Assembly: GCA_963837105.1 (NCBI GenBank)
Contig: CAWIMG010000032.1
Location: 1 to 64,000 of the forward strand
Length of the DNA: 64,000 nt
Origin: UBA9676 sp963837105
GTDB taxonomy: Bacteria > Actinomycetota > Actinomycetes > Streptosporangiales > Streptosporangiaceae
Direction: 5' to 3'
Shown here: positions 40,399 through 49,770 of the stretch, one piece after another
Numbering within the stretch: position 1 is the stretch's first letter
Layout of the letters: every line of letters begins with the position of its first letter
Program-made: the position numbers and the translations under genes
Notes under the pieces: model-generated
What the model was told of the DNA's origin: nothing
Database searches by the model: none
What the model saw: the letters and a program-made list of their open reading frames with translations, nothing else

Positions 40399-42930
40399 AT
40401 GCGACCGGCGGAGCAGAAGCGGCTGGCCGGCCCGGCAGGGCTGGCCGCAGCCGGGGTCACCGCGCGCGAGCGGGAGGTCCTGGACGCGATCGGCCTTCGG
40501 CTGGCCAACCCGGAGATCGCCGCCCTGCTGCACATCTCCGTGCGCACGGTCGAGAGCCACGTGTCCGCCCTGCTTCGCAAGACCGGCCTGAGCCGGCCGG
40601 AGCTGGCGGAACTGGCCCGGCAGCTGCCCGGCGAGCGGGCCGTGCCGGTCCCCACCACCAGCCTGGTCGGCCGGGACGACGAGCTGGCCGCCCTATCCGC
40701 TCTGCTGTCCGGCAGCGGGCTGGTCACCCTGACCGGGCCAGCCGGGGCCGGCAAGACCCGGCTGGCGCTGGCAGCTGTCCAGGCCTGGCCGGGCGAGGCC
40801 CGGCTGGTCGACCTGACGTCCGCCACCGCGGACGATGCCGCCGCCCTTATCGCGGCCGGGCTCGGCATCGGCTATGAGGTCAGCGACCTGGCCGCGGCCG
40901 CCCGGGTCGCGCTGGCCGGGCGCAGCCTGCTGCTGGTCGCCGATAACTGTGAGCACGTCCTCGCCGCCGCCGGAGCGGTGCTCGGCCCGCTGGTCAGCGC
41001 GGTCACCGGGCTGCGGGTACTGGCCACCAGCCGCGAGCCGCTGGGCGCCGGCGGCGAGCGGTTGTTCCCGGTGGGGCCGCTCGGGCTGCCCGCCGGGCAG
41101 AGCCCGGCCGAGGTTCAGGCCAGTGCGGCCGGCCAGCTCTTCCTCGATCGCGCGCGGGCGGCCTCGCCGGGGTTCCGGCTGGATGAGGCTTCCGCGCCGC
41201 ATGTCGCCGGCATCTGCGCGCAGCTGGACGGGCTGCCACTGGCCATCGAGCTGGCCGCCGCCCGGGTCCGGACGCTGGATGCCGCAGAACTGGCCGAGGG
41301 CCTGCGGAATCGGCTCGGGGTACTGGAACGGCCCGGCCACGCGGGCCGCCACGAATCCCTGGCCTCGGCCATCGGGTGGTCCTGGCGGCTGCTGTCCGAT
41401 GCCGAACGCAGCCTACTCAGGCGGCTGGCCGCGCTCCCGGGCGAGTTCACTCTCGCGCTCGCGGAGGTGGCGGGGGCAGCGTTGGCTGGCGGCCCGGACA
41501 GCCCCGCGGCAAACCGGAACAGCCCCGCGGCGAGCCCAGGCGGGCCGGACGCCAGCCGAGTGCGGCCCCTGCTGCTGCGACTGGTCGAGCAGTCGCTGGT
41601 CAGCGTCCGGCTGCCCGCCGGGGAACCGGCCCGCTACTGGCTGCTTTCGGTTATCCGGTCGTTCGCACTGGAGCATGCCGCGCCAGTGGCGGACGAGCAG
41701 GTACTGCGGGCCCACGCTCGGTTCATCGCGACCGCGGCGGCAGCCGCCGCCCGGTCACGATGGCAGGCCGCCCCGCCCGCGGCCGGCGCGCCGGGTCCAG
41801 ATGAGCTGAACCTGCTCGCCGCGCTGGCCTGGGCGGCCGGGCACGACGCCGGGCTCGCTGACCTACTGCTGATCTCGGCCAGTCAGCTGGTGGAAACCGA
41901 GCCCAGCAGGCACGCGTTGCAGACCATCAGCGACATCGCTCGGCGCCACCCGCCCGGCTTGAGCAGTGAGGCGCTGGCGCGGGCCAGCCAGACCGTTTGT
42001 TACCTGAGCCTGGAGCAGGGCGGGCAGCTAGCCGACCTGAGCCGCCGGGCCGCCATCACCGGCCGGGATCGGGCCTTCGCGGGCCTGGCCAGCGGCTGGG
42101 TACAGGCCTACCGCAACGAGGCAGAGGCGGCACGGCAGGAGCTGAATCCCGTGCTGGACTATGCCCGGCAGGCAGGTGAGCCATGGCTGGAGGCCTCCGT
42201 GCTGCAGGCCCGCGGCCTGGCTGGCATCAGTGCGGCCAGCGCCTTCGCCGACTGGGAGCTGGCCATCAGCCGGTTCGTCGCGGCCGGGGACCTCGTCCAC
42301 GCGCATAACGTGCGCTACATGCTGGCCCACCAGGCGGTAGCGGACCGTACCCGGCTGGACGAGGTACCGGTCTGGCTGGACGGGTGCGAGGCATTCGCGG
42401 CCAGTCACCGTCTCACCCATGAGCTCGCCCATATCCACCTGACCCGGGCCGGCTACCTGCTCATCCGCGATCAGCCGGCGGCGGCTCGGGAGCTGCTGGA
42501 AGCGGCTCTGCCGGTGTTCCGCCAGGCCGGGGACTTCCGCTGTATCGCGCGGACACTGGCCGAACTTGCCCAGCCCATGCTGACCCCCGACCCGGCCACG
42601 CAGTGCAGCTTCCTGCTCGGTGCGCTTGACGCGGCCGCCATCGCCAGCGGCCCGCCATTGCAGACACAAGTCCTCACCGCGCTGACTGGCGCCGCAGGCG
42701 CCGCCGGGGACCTCGTGCTCGCCGCCCGCTGCCTGGGCGCGCTGGCAGCCATCACCGGGCAGTCCACCGGCACTGGGCGGGCCACCGGCACCGGGCGGGA
42801 CAACCGGGTGCTGGTTGCGGCGGTGGATCCGGGCCTGCGGCAGGCCCTGGGCCGGCCCGCCTATGCCACGTTCGTGACCGAGGGCCGTGAGGGCGGGATC
42901 GGCCTCATCACCGCCCTGTACCCGCCCTAA
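40399..42930 (+). CDS. LuxR-type regulator with N-terminal HTH and ATPase domain
   Basis: A transcription factor of about 843 residues. The LuxR helix-turn-helix is at the N-terminus (VTAREREVLDAIGLRLANPE ... ISVRTVESHVSALLRKTGL, about 20-75), the reverse of the LAL/MalT order. A STAND-type NTPase follows with P-loop LTGPAGAGKTRLALA (about 111-125), LLLVADNCEHVL (Walker B), VLATSREPLG and LDGLPLAIELAAARVRTLD. The C-terminal half is helical and TPR-like. The start is ATG 40399 or GTG 40393. It likely controls the divergent SnoaL-DsrE pair in response to an unknown signal. Confidence 0.85.
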   Translation: MRPAEQKRLAGPAGLAAAGVTAREREVLDAIGLRLANPEIAALLHISVRTVESHVSALLRKTGLSRPELAELARQLPGERAVPVPTTSLVGRDDELAALSALLSGSGLVTLTGPAGAGKTRLALAAVQAWPGEARLVDLTSATADDAAALIAAGLGIGYEVSDLAAAARVALAGRSLLLVADNCEHVLAAAGAVLGPLVSAVTGLRVLATSREPLGAGGERLFPVGPLGLPAGQSPAEVQASAAGQLFLDRARAASPGFRLDEASAPHVAGICAQLDGLPLAIELAAARVRTLDAAELAEGLRNRLGVLERPGHAGRHESLASAIGWSWRLLSDAERSLLRRLAALPGEFTLALAEVAGAALAGGPDSPAANRNSPAASPGGPDASRVRPLLLRLVEQSLVSVRLPAGEPARYWLLSVIRSFALEHAAPVADEQVLRAHARFIATAAAAAARSRWQAAPPAAGAPGPDELNLLAALAWAAGHDAGLADLLLISASQLVETEPSRHALQTISDIARRHPPGLSSEALARASQTVCYLSLEQGGQLADLSRRAAITGRDRAFAGLASGWVQAYRNEAEAARQELNPVLDYARQAGEPWLEASVLQARGLAGISAASAFADWELAISRFVAAGDLVHAHNVRYMLAHQAVADRTRLDEVPVWLDGCEAFAASHRLTHELAHIHLTRAGYLLIRDQPAAARELLEAALPVFRQAGDFRCIARTLAELAQPMLTPDPATQCSFLLGALDAAAIASGPPLQTQVLTALTGAAGAAGDLVLAARCLGALAAITGQSTGTGRATGTGRDNRVLVAAVDPGLRQALGRPAYATFVTEGREGGIGLITALYPP

Positions 42931-42964
42931 CCCCCAACGCACCCTGGGACGGCCCGCCCTGATG

Positions 42965-44321
42965 TCAGGCGGTCAGCTCGGTCAGCAGCTCGCCGAACGC
43001 CGCCAGATACGCCCCGACATCGCTCTCGCTGGCGGCCACCGAGCAGGTCGGCCCGGCACCGACCAGCGCCTCCCACACGCCACGGTTGGCCAGGTAGACC
43101 CGGATCAGGTGGCGCAGCGCGGGGTCGAACGCCGGCGCCGCCTCGGCCGCCGTCCGCGGCTGGACCGGTGCGAACACGTAGCCGGAGCGCGGCCAGAACC
43201 GGTACACCGACCAGGGCAGCCCGACCCGGCCGATGGCTGCCTCCAGGCCGTCCGCCAGTTGCGCCCCCAGCCGCTGGCTGTGCGCGTACGCGCCGGCGGT
43301 GAGCACCTCGCTCATGGCTGCCCGGGCGGCGGCCATCGACAGCGGGTTGCCAAACAGGGTGCCACCGGTCGCCACCACGGGCCTGCTGTCATCGTGGCCG
43401 GCCCGGGCCAGCACCCCGGCCACGTCCTCGGTCATGCCGTACGCGCCGAGCGGCACCCCGCCGGCGATCGACTTGCCGGTGGTCACGATGTCGGGCCGCA
43501 GCCCCCACCGCCTGGTCAGCCCACCGGGCCCGACCACCTGGGTATGGGTCTCGTCGTAGGCGAGCAGGGTGCCGGTCTCGCTGGTGGCCGCCCGCAGTTC
43601 GGCGTGGAAGCCGTCGCCGGGCAGCAGCAGCCCGACGTTGTTGGTCAGCGCCGGCTCGGTGAGCACCAGCGCGATCCGGCGGGTGGCCAGCGCCGCCCGC
43701 AGCGCGGCGGGGTCGTTGAACGGGATCACCACCGTCCGCGCGGTGACGTCGGCGGGCAGTCCTGCTTCCTCCGGCACCAGCTTGCCCCCGGCGAGCCCGA
43801 CCAGGGTCTCGTCCAGGTGGCCGTGGTACTTGCCGTCGAACAGCAGCACCTGGTCCCGCCCGGTGCGGACCCGGGCGACCCGGATCGCCTCGGTGTTGGC
43901 GGCGGTAGCCGACAGCGTGAACTGCCACTTGGGCAGCCCGTACCGGTGGCCCAGTTCGGTGGCGACCCAGACCGCGTCCTCGGTCGGCAGCATGAACTGC
44001 GAGCCGGCCGCCACCCGCGCAGCGACCGCCGCGGCCACCGGCTCGGGGCCGTAGCCGCAGAACATCGACATGTCCGCCACGTTGAAATCGGCGTAGGTGT
44101 GCCCGTCCACATCGGTGAACCGCGAGCCGCGGGCATCGGCGACGAACAGCGGGCCGTGCTCATACGAGGTCAGCATCCAGCTCATCGGCACACCGTTCGG
44201 CATCACCGCCCGGGCCTGCCCGGACAGCGCCAGGCTCCGGGGCCGTGCATCGGTGAACGCGCGCTCCTCCCGCTGCCTGAGTCGTGCTCACCCGGGCGGG
44301 ATCGATACCGGTGGCGGTCAT
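42965..44321 (-). CDS. Class III PLP aminotransferase (GSA-aminomutase-like), one frame break
   Basis: A PLP-dependent class III aminotransferase resembling glutamate-1-semialdehyde aminomutases but in a catabolic context. Motifs are FNVADMSMFCGYGPEPVAAA, FTLSATAANTEAIRVAR, FDGKYHGHLDE, LAYDETHTQVVG (PLP Asp/Glu) and DIVTTGKSIAGGVPLGAYG with the Schiff-base Lys. From GTG 44206 the frame is intact. Upstream codons (RQREERAFTDARPRSLALS) continue it to about 44280, where one surplus A at 44282 separates them from the ATG at 44321 (MTATGIDPARVST), which has a GGAGGGAG site and overlaps the methyltransferase stop. Confidence 0.82.
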
Positions 44322-45023
44322 GGCTTGTCTCCCTCCAGTCGCCCGGCGTAGCGCAGGCAGCCGGCCCGGATCTCGGCAGGCATCGATGGCAGCCTGCTCG
44401 CCGTCCGGGCCGGTGTCGGCCAGATCCGGGAAGTAGTAGGGCCCACGGCTTTCGTGGATGGTGGTGAACCGATTGGCCAGGGCGGCCTGGACAGCCGTCA
44501 GCGGGTGCAGCCCGTGGCCCTGTGCCCAGTCCCGCATGAAGTCCAGCCATGGCTGGCCCGAGTCCGTCCACTGCGCCCGCAGGCCGGCCAGCCAGGTGCC
44601 ATGCTCGTGCTCCTCTTCCCCTTCCGGATCCCGCAGCCGCTGGCCGAAACACCAGCGTGCGGTCGCCTCGTCCAGGGTGTCCCAGCCCCATTCGATGACC
44701 ACCAGCGTCCCGCCCGGCCGCAGCACACCGGCCACCTGATCGAGCGCCTCGCCAAGATCGGCCATGTGGTGCAGGGACAGGCTGGCCAGCACGGCATCCA
44801 CTGGTTCACCGGGCCGGTACTGCCCGAACGTGATGCCGCGGTAGTCAGGCCCGGCTGGCGCGTCCGGGTCGATGCCCACCGCCTGGTACCCGGCCGCGAG
44901 CAGCGCCGGGACATGCCCGCCCGCTTCGCCGCAGCCGATCTCAATGATCCTCGCCGGCGGATCGGGCAGCTGGGCACGGACCAGCGGCCACGCCGCCGCC
45001 AGCCACATGTCGTCCGCGGTCAT
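44318..45023 (-). CDS. SAM-dependent class I methyltransferase, one frame break near the end
   Basis: A methyltransferase of about 235 residues. Motif I is ARIIEIGCGEAGGHVPALLA, followed by AVGIDPDAP (acidic motif II), AVLASLSLHHMADL and VLRPGGTLVVIEWGWDTLDE. An AGGAGG lies about 12 nt upstream of the ATG at 45023. Near 44376 one surplus C shifts the frame; the expected C-terminus (EIRAGCLRYAGRLEGDKP) is then followed by a TGA overlapping the aminotransferase ATG. Read without correction the frame runs on into the next gene. The substrate is unknown; an amine is conceivable from the neighbours. Confidence 0.78.
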
Positions 45024-45069
45024 CGTTCTGCTCGCCTCCTGCTGCTGGCCGGCTGCCTCACCGCCCCGG

Positions 45070-45077
45070 CATATGCT
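45070..45077 (+). promoter_or_regulatory. Leaderless-type -10 element before the dimethylglycine dehydrogenase-like gene
   Basis: TATGCT (45072-45077) ends 6 nt before the GTG at 45084. It is part of the palindrome GCATATGC (45070-45077), which gives a similar element on the opposite strand toward the methyltransferase gene. Confidence 0.4.
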
Positions 45078-45083
45078 CGGGCG

Positions 45084-47549
45084 GTGACCACGCCTGCTAA
45101 GCCTGCCATCCCCGACCGGGCCCAGGTGGTCGTGGTCGGCGGTGGCATCATCGGCACCTCGGTCGCCTACCATCTGGCCCACGCTGGCATCACCGATGTG
45201 CTGCTGCTGGAGCGGGACCGGCTGACCAGCGGCACCACCTGGCACGCGGCCGGGCTGATGGCCACCTTCGGCTCCACCTCGCAGACCTCGACCGAGCTGC
45301 GGATCTACACCCGGGATCTGTACGCCCGGCTGGAAGCCGAGACCGGCCTGGCCACCGGCCTCAAGCAGGTCGGCCTGATCGAGCTTGCCATCGAGCCGGG
45401 CCGGCTGGAGGAGTACCGCCGGGTCGCCGCGTTCAACCGGCTGTGCGGGGTTGAGGTGCACGAGATCTCGCCCCGCGAGGTCGCTGGCCTGTTCCCGCTC
45501 GCCCGCACCGACGACGTGCTGGCCGGTTTCTACATCCCGGCCGACGGCCGGGTGAACCCGGTGGACGTGACAATGTCGCTGGCCCGCGGCGCGCGGATGC
45601 GCGGCGTCCGCATCGCCGAGGGTGTGCCGGTCACCGGTTTTCAGCGCAACGGCGGTGCCGTCACCGGTGTCCGCACCCCGCTTGGCGACGTGGCGGCCGA
45701 GTACGTCGTCAACTGCGCGGGCATGTGGGCACGCGAACTCGGCGAACTGGCCGGGGTGAGCATCCCGCTGCAGGCGGCCGAGCACTACTACCTGCTCACC
45801 GAGCCGATCGAGGGGGTGGAGGCCAGCTGGCCAGTGCTGGAGGACCCGGCCAGCTACGGCTACTACCGGGAAGAGGGCGGCGGCCTGATGCTCGGGCTGT
45901 TCGAGCCGGAATGCGCCCCCTGGCAGGTGGCCGGGGTGCCGGCCGGGTTCTCGTTCGGTGAGATCAGTCCCGACTGGGACCGGATGGCGCCCTACCTGGA
46001 GCGCACCATGTCCCGCATCCCGGTGGTGGCGGAGACCGGGATCAAGAAGCTGTTCTGCGGCCCGGAGAGCTTCACGCCGGATCTGCTGCCGATCGTCGGT
46101 GAGGCACCGGAACTGCGCAACTACTTCGTCGCCGCCGGCCTGAACTCGATCGGCATCCTGACCGGGGGCGGGATCGGCCGGGTGATCGCGCACTGGATCG
46201 CAAGCGGCCGCCCGGACGTGGACGTGACCGGCATGAACATCGACCGGCTGCACCCCTACCAGGCGAACCCGGAGTACCGGGCGAGCCGGACGGTGGAGTC
46301 GCTCGGCATGGTGTACGAGACGCACTATCCTGGCCGGCCGATGCGGACCGCCCGCGGCGCGAAGCTGTCCCCCCTGCACCAGCGGCTGGTGGCCGAGCGG
46401 GCCTACTTCCGGGACGTCAGCGGCTGGGAGGGTGCCGACTGGTACGCGCCGGACGGCGCCGAGCCGGTGCCCGGCCGGCTCTCCTGGGAGCACCCGGACT
46501 GGTTCGGGCACTGGGCGGCCGAGCACCATGCCGCCCGCACCGGTGTGATCTTGATGGATATGGCCTTCATGGCCAAGTTCGAGGTGCAGGGCCGCGATGC
46601 TGGCCCGGTACTGGAACAGGTCTCGGCCAACCAGGTGGACGGGGAGCCAGGCCGGATCACCTACACCCAGTGGCTCAACGAGGCGGGCGCGCTGGAAGCC
46701 GACCTGACCGTGACCAAGCTGGCGGATGACCGGTTCTGGGTGGTCGCCTCCGACACCGCGCACCGGCACGCGCTGACCTGGCTGCGCCGCCACATCGGCG
46801 ACGCCCATGCCTTCGTCACCGACGTGACCTCCGGCTACGCGCAGATCAACATTCAGGGCCCGCGGTCGCGGGAACTGCTGGCCGCGGTCACCACCGCGGA
46901 TGTGTCGAATGAGGCCTTCGGCTTCCGGTCGGCGGCGGAGATCGGCATCGGCTTTGCCCGGGTGCTCTGCATCCGGATCACCTACCTGGGCGAACTCGGC
47001 TACGAGCTGTACATCCCGGCCGAGCAGGCGGTGGGGGTGTATGACGCTCTGGTGGCGGCCGGGCAGGCGGTGGGCCTGCGGCACGCGGGCCTGAAGGCGC
47101 TGGCGAGCCTGCGGATGGAGAAGGGGTACCGGGACTACGGGCACGACATCGACAACACCGACACCGGGCTGGAGGCCGGGCTCGGGTTCGCGGTGGCGCT
47201 GGACAAGCCGGGCGGGTTCATCGGCCGCGAGGCGGTGCTGGCGCAGAAGGAGCGCGGGCCGCTGCGGCGCCGGCTGGTGCAGGTGCTGGTCACCGACCCG
47301 GATCCGCTCATGTTCCACGCCGAGGTGGTGCGCCGGGATGGGCGGCCGGCCGGCTACGTGCGTTCGGCTTCGTACGGGTTCACCCTGGGCGGTGCGGTCG
47401 GGCTGGCCATGATCGATGCTGACGAGCCGGTCAGCCAGGCCTATCTGGACGCCGGTGAGTGGACCGTCCAGATCGGGAATGCGGTCTACCCGGCGGCCGC
47501 CTCGCTGCGGCCGATGTATGACCCCGGCAACAAGCGCATCCAGATGTAG
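45084..47549 (+). CDS. FAD-dependent dimethylglycine/sarcosine dehydrogenase-type enzyme
   Basis: An 821-residue flavoenzyme of the DMGDH/sarcosine dehydrogenase family, which oxidatively demethylates N-methylated amino acids and transfers the one-carbon unit to tetrahydrofolate. The N-terminal DAO domain has VVVVGGGIIGTSVAYHLA (ADP-binding) and TSGTTWHAAGLMATFGSTS, with the His of TWHAAG the usual covalent FAD site. NYFVAAGLNSIGILTGGGIG closes it. The second half is an aminomethyltransferase (GCV-T) domain (about 425-790; GVILMDMAFMAKFEVQG, ITYLGELGYELYIP, GLKALASLRMEKGYRDYGHD). The start is GTG 45084. The actual substrate is unproven. Confidence 0.9.
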   Translation: MTTPAKPAIPDRAQVVVVGGGIIGTSVAYHLAHAGITDVLLLERDRLTSGTTWHAAGLMATFGSTSQTSTELRIYTRDLYARLEAETGLATGLKQVGLIELAIEPGRLEEYRRVAAFNRLCGVEVHEISPREVAGLFPLARTDDVLAGFYIPADGRVNPVDVTMSLARGARMRGVRIAEGVPVTGFQRNGGAVTGVRTPLGDVAAEYVVNCAGMWARELGELAGVSIPLQAAEHYYLLTEPIEGVEASWPVLEDPASYGYYREEGGGLMLGLFEPECAPWQVAGVPAGFSFGEISPDWDRMAPYLERTMSRIPVVAETGIKKLFCGPESFTPDLLPIVGEAPELRNYFVAAGLNSIGILTGGGIGRVIAHWIASGRPDVDVTGMNIDRLHPYQANPEYRASRTVESLGMVYETHYPGRPMRTARGAKLSPLHQRLVAERAYFRDVSGWEGADWYAPDGAEPVPGRLSWEHPDWFGHWAAEHHAARTGVILMDMAFMAKFEVQGRDAGPVLEQVSANQVDGEPGRITYTQWLNEAGALEADLTVTKLADDRFWVVASDTAHRHALTWLRRHIGDAHAFVTDVTSGYAQINIQGPRSRELLAAVTTADVSNEAFGFRSAAEIGIGFARVLCIRITYLGELGYELYIPAEQAVGVYDALVAAGQAVGLRHAGLKALASLRMEKGYRDYGHDIDNTDTGLEAGLGFAVALDKPGGFIGREAVLAQKERGPLRRRLVQVLVTDPDPLMFHAEVVRRDGRPAGYVRSASYGFTLGGAVGLAMIDADEPVSQAYLDAGEWTVQIGNAVYPAAASLRPMYDPGNKRIQM

Positions 47550-47688
47550 CTGGCTGGTGTGGCCGCAGCGGTCAGGCTGCGCGGCGGCCGGTCAGCACGG
47601 CCAGGCCGGGCGGCCGCCCGGTGGCCGCAGAAGCCCTGCTCACCACCTCCCGGCAGTGATAGCCGCGCAGGCCGCCCGGGACCGCGGG

Positions 47689-48309
47689 TCAGCGGGGCTC
47701 GAAGTCAAGCGCGGCCAGTATCCGCCGCTGCGTGCGGTCAACCTCTCCGCTGATGTCGTCCCACAGCAGCGATCCTTCTTCGTCCAGCGACAGCGAGCCA
47801 TGCTGGCTCGATTGCCGGATGCCGGCGTCCACCCGTTCCCAGATGAGCGGGTTCCTGGCCAGGCAGCGGACGTCGATCCGGATGTCACCGCCCCGGACGT
47901 CGGACAGGCGGACGACGCCCGCCACGCCGGGCACCGCCGACAGGCGGGTCAGCCGGCGCACGTGCACGGCCTGGCTGCGGCCGAACCGGGTGACGGTCAG
48001 CAGCGAGCCGGCCAGCCGTACCTGGGCGGGCCGGATCATCAGGTCGGCTACCAGCCCGGCGGCGAGCACCGCTGGGCCGACCGCGGGCAGCAGGTCCAGC
48101 GGCAGCGGATGGGAACGGAACGCGGCGGGCGCGGCCAGCAACGCGGCCAGCGTGGCCATGGTCACCGCGCCGAACAGGTGCGCGACCCGGCACGCCCGGT
48201 GCCGGTCGGTGTCGGTGAGCTCACCCCTGGGTGGCAGCTGCGTCTGCATGATGCCTGAACCTTCCGGGTATCGGCCTGGCGGCCGGCCAGTTCTCATCCG
48301 GCGCGTCAC
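47689..48309 (-). CDS. Two-helix membrane protein with PH-like C-terminal part
   Basis: A protein of up to 206 residues with two transmembrane helices (HLFGAVTMATLAALLAAPAA and LLPAVGPAVLAAGLVADLM, about 45-90) followed by a soluble part (LAGSLLTVTRFGRSQAVHVR, then IRIDVRCLARNPLIWERVD) that looks like a bacterial PH-like domain. The GTG at 48309 overlaps the MarR stop as GTGA; an internal ATG at 48249 (MQTQLPPRGEL) would give 186 residues. No known function. The 139 bases between its stop and the preceding plus-strand gene hold no recognisable element. Confidence 0.65.
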   Translation of the reverse strand: MTRRMRTGRPPGRYPEGSGIMQTQLPPRGELTDTDRHRACRVAHLFGAVTMATLAALLAAPAAFRSHPLPLDLLPAVGPAVLAAGLVADLMIRPAQVRLAGSLLTVTRFGRSQAVHVRRLTRLSAVPGVAGVVRLSDVRGGDIRIDVRCLARNPLIWERVDAGIRQSSQHGSLSLDEEGSLLWDDISGEVDRTQRRILAALDFEPR

Positions 48310-48809
48310 CGGCCGCGAGCCCGACTGGGCACCGCGGGGCCGGACAGGCGTGGATGTCGCAGAGCCGGCGAGATCTGTTCTGAATGGACGAAGTCCTCGG
48401 TCATGGCGCCGAGCATCTTCTCCAGGGTAGTGCTGAGCGCGGCCCGCTCATCGGGGTCAAGCGCGGCCACCACGTCGCGCAGCACCTGGTACCGGCGGTC
48501 GAGCAGCCCGGCGGCGGCGGCGGTGCCGGGCTCGGTCAGGAAGACCGACACCGACCGCCGGTCGCGGCCAGGCCGCCGCTCCGCGTATCCGTCTGCCACC
48601 AGCTGGTCGACTACCCGCACGGTGGCCGATTGTGTCCGGCGGAGCGGGAGTTTCAGCTGCTCGATCCCGAGCCCGGGTTCCTGGGCGAGCACCGCCAGCG
48701 CGGCGGCGGTCGCTCCGGGGCGCCCGGCCACGGTCTCCACCTCGGCGTCGAGTGCGTCGCCGAGCGCGATGACCAGCGCCCCGAGCAGGTTTTCCAGCCG
48801 CTGGCTCAT
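48306..48809 (-). CDS. MarR-family transcriptional regulator
   Basis: A 167-residue winged-helix regulator. The helices are LENLLGALVIALGDALDAEV; the DNA-binding part is ATAAALAVLAQEPGLGIEQL then RTQSATVRVVDQLVADGYAERRPGRDRRSVSV (recognition helix and wing), and a helical dimerisation tail follows. An inverted repeat 9 nt upstream of the start suggests autorepression. The ABC importer genes end 82 nt upstream on the same strand, so they may be under its control or simply neighbours. Confidence 0.85.
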   Translation of the reverse strand: MSQRLENLLGALVIALGDALDAEVETVAGRPGATAAALAVLAQEPGLGIEQLKLPLRRTQSATVRVVDQLVADGYAERRPGRDRRSVSVFLTEPGTAAAAGLLDRRYQVLRDVVAALDPDERAALSTTLEKMLGAMTEDFVHSEQISPALRHPRLSGPAVPSRARGR

Positions 48810-48817
48810 AGCTCAAT

Positions 48818-48832
48818 CATGAATCACTCATG
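48818..48832. promoter_or_regulatory. Inverted repeat upstream of the MarR gene
   Basis: CATGA-ATCAC-TCATG, perfect 5-bp arms with a 5-nt centre, in an AT-rich island 9-23 nt before the ATG at 48809. Size and place suit a MarR operator. Confidence 0.5.
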
Positions 48833-48891
48833 CATTAATGTCAACTGCCGCCAGCCCAGGCCGGCTGCCACTCCGCCTGGGGCAGCCGGGC

Positions 48892-49770
48892 TCAGGCGGG
48901 GAAATTGGCCGCGGGCGCCACTTCCTGGCTAGCCGCTGCCTGGCTGGCCGCCGCCGCGCCCACCGTGACGTTGCCGGCCGACCGGGTGATGGCACCCGCG
49001 CCGGCCACCCTGGCCGCGATGATCACAGGGATGAGAGTCAGCAGGATGACGATGGTCACCACCGCGTTGACCTCCGGTAGCTGCTGCCCGAGCCGGATGG
49101 CGCCGAAAATCCACAGCGGCAGCGTGTTCTCGGCCCCGGCTGTGAACACGGTGACGATGACCTCGTCGAACGACAGGGCGAAGGCGAGCAGCGCGCCGGA
49201 GATGATCGCGGTCGCCGCCAGCGGCAGGGTCACGAACGTGAGTGTCTGCCAGCCACGGGCCCCCAGGTCGGCCGACGCCTCGGGCAGTGAGCCGGGCATC
49301 CGCCGCAGCCGGGCGATCAGGTTGTTGTAGACCACCACGATGCAGAACGTGGTATGCCCGATCACGATCGTGAGCGTGCCGAGCTGTATCCCGGTGAACG
49401 AGAAGAACGAGTTGAGCGCGATGCCGGTGATGATGCCGGGCAGGGCGATCGGCAGCACGAGCAGGAACGAGATCCCCTCCCGCCCGAAGAATGTGAACTT
49501 GTACAGCGCGTAGGCCACCGCCGAGCCGAGCAGCAGCGCCAGCACCATGGCCACCAGCCCGACCCGGACCGAGAGCAGGAACGCGGCCCGGACCTGCGGG
49601 TCGTGCCAGGCCACGTTGAACCAGTGCAGCGTGAACCCGGTGATCGGCCAGCTCTCGATGTTGGACGGGTTGAACGAGTACAGCACGATCAGCACGATCG
49701 GCAGGAACAGGAACAGCAGCACCAGCGCGACCCAGATCCGCAGTGCTACCCGCAGGCCCGCTGACTCCAT
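48892..49770 (-). CDS. potC: ABC transporter permease, PotC type
   Basis: An inner-membrane permease subunit of a spermidine/putrescine-type importer, 292 residues with six predicted helices (first: VALVLLFLFLPIVLIVLYSF). The EAA loop that contacts the ATPase is visible as LPEASADLGARGWQTLTFVTLP. FDEVIVTVFTAGAENTLPLW is characteristic of PotC. It follows potB with no intervening base. The tail is Ala-rich. Confidence 0.88.
   Translation of the reverse strand: MESAGLRVALRIWVALVLLFLFLPIVLIVLYSFNPSNIESWPITGFTLHWFNVAWHDPQVRAAFLLSVRVGLVAMVLALLLGSAVAYALYKFTFFGREGISFLLVLPIALPGIITGIALNSFFSFTGIQLGTLTIVIGHTTFCIVVVYNNLIARLRRMPGSLPEASADLGARGWQTLTFVTLPLAATAIISGALLAFALSFDEVIVTVFTAGAENTLPLWIFGAIRLGQQLPEVNAVVTIVILLTLIPVIIAARVAGAGAITRSAGNVTVGAAAASQAAASQEVAPAANFPA

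Noticed and set aside
44160..47318. A 1052-codon minus-strand open frame opposite the DMGDH-like gene
   Set aside because: Only its last quarter is real (the methyltransferase at 44318-45023). The rest is a shadow of the plus-strand gene.
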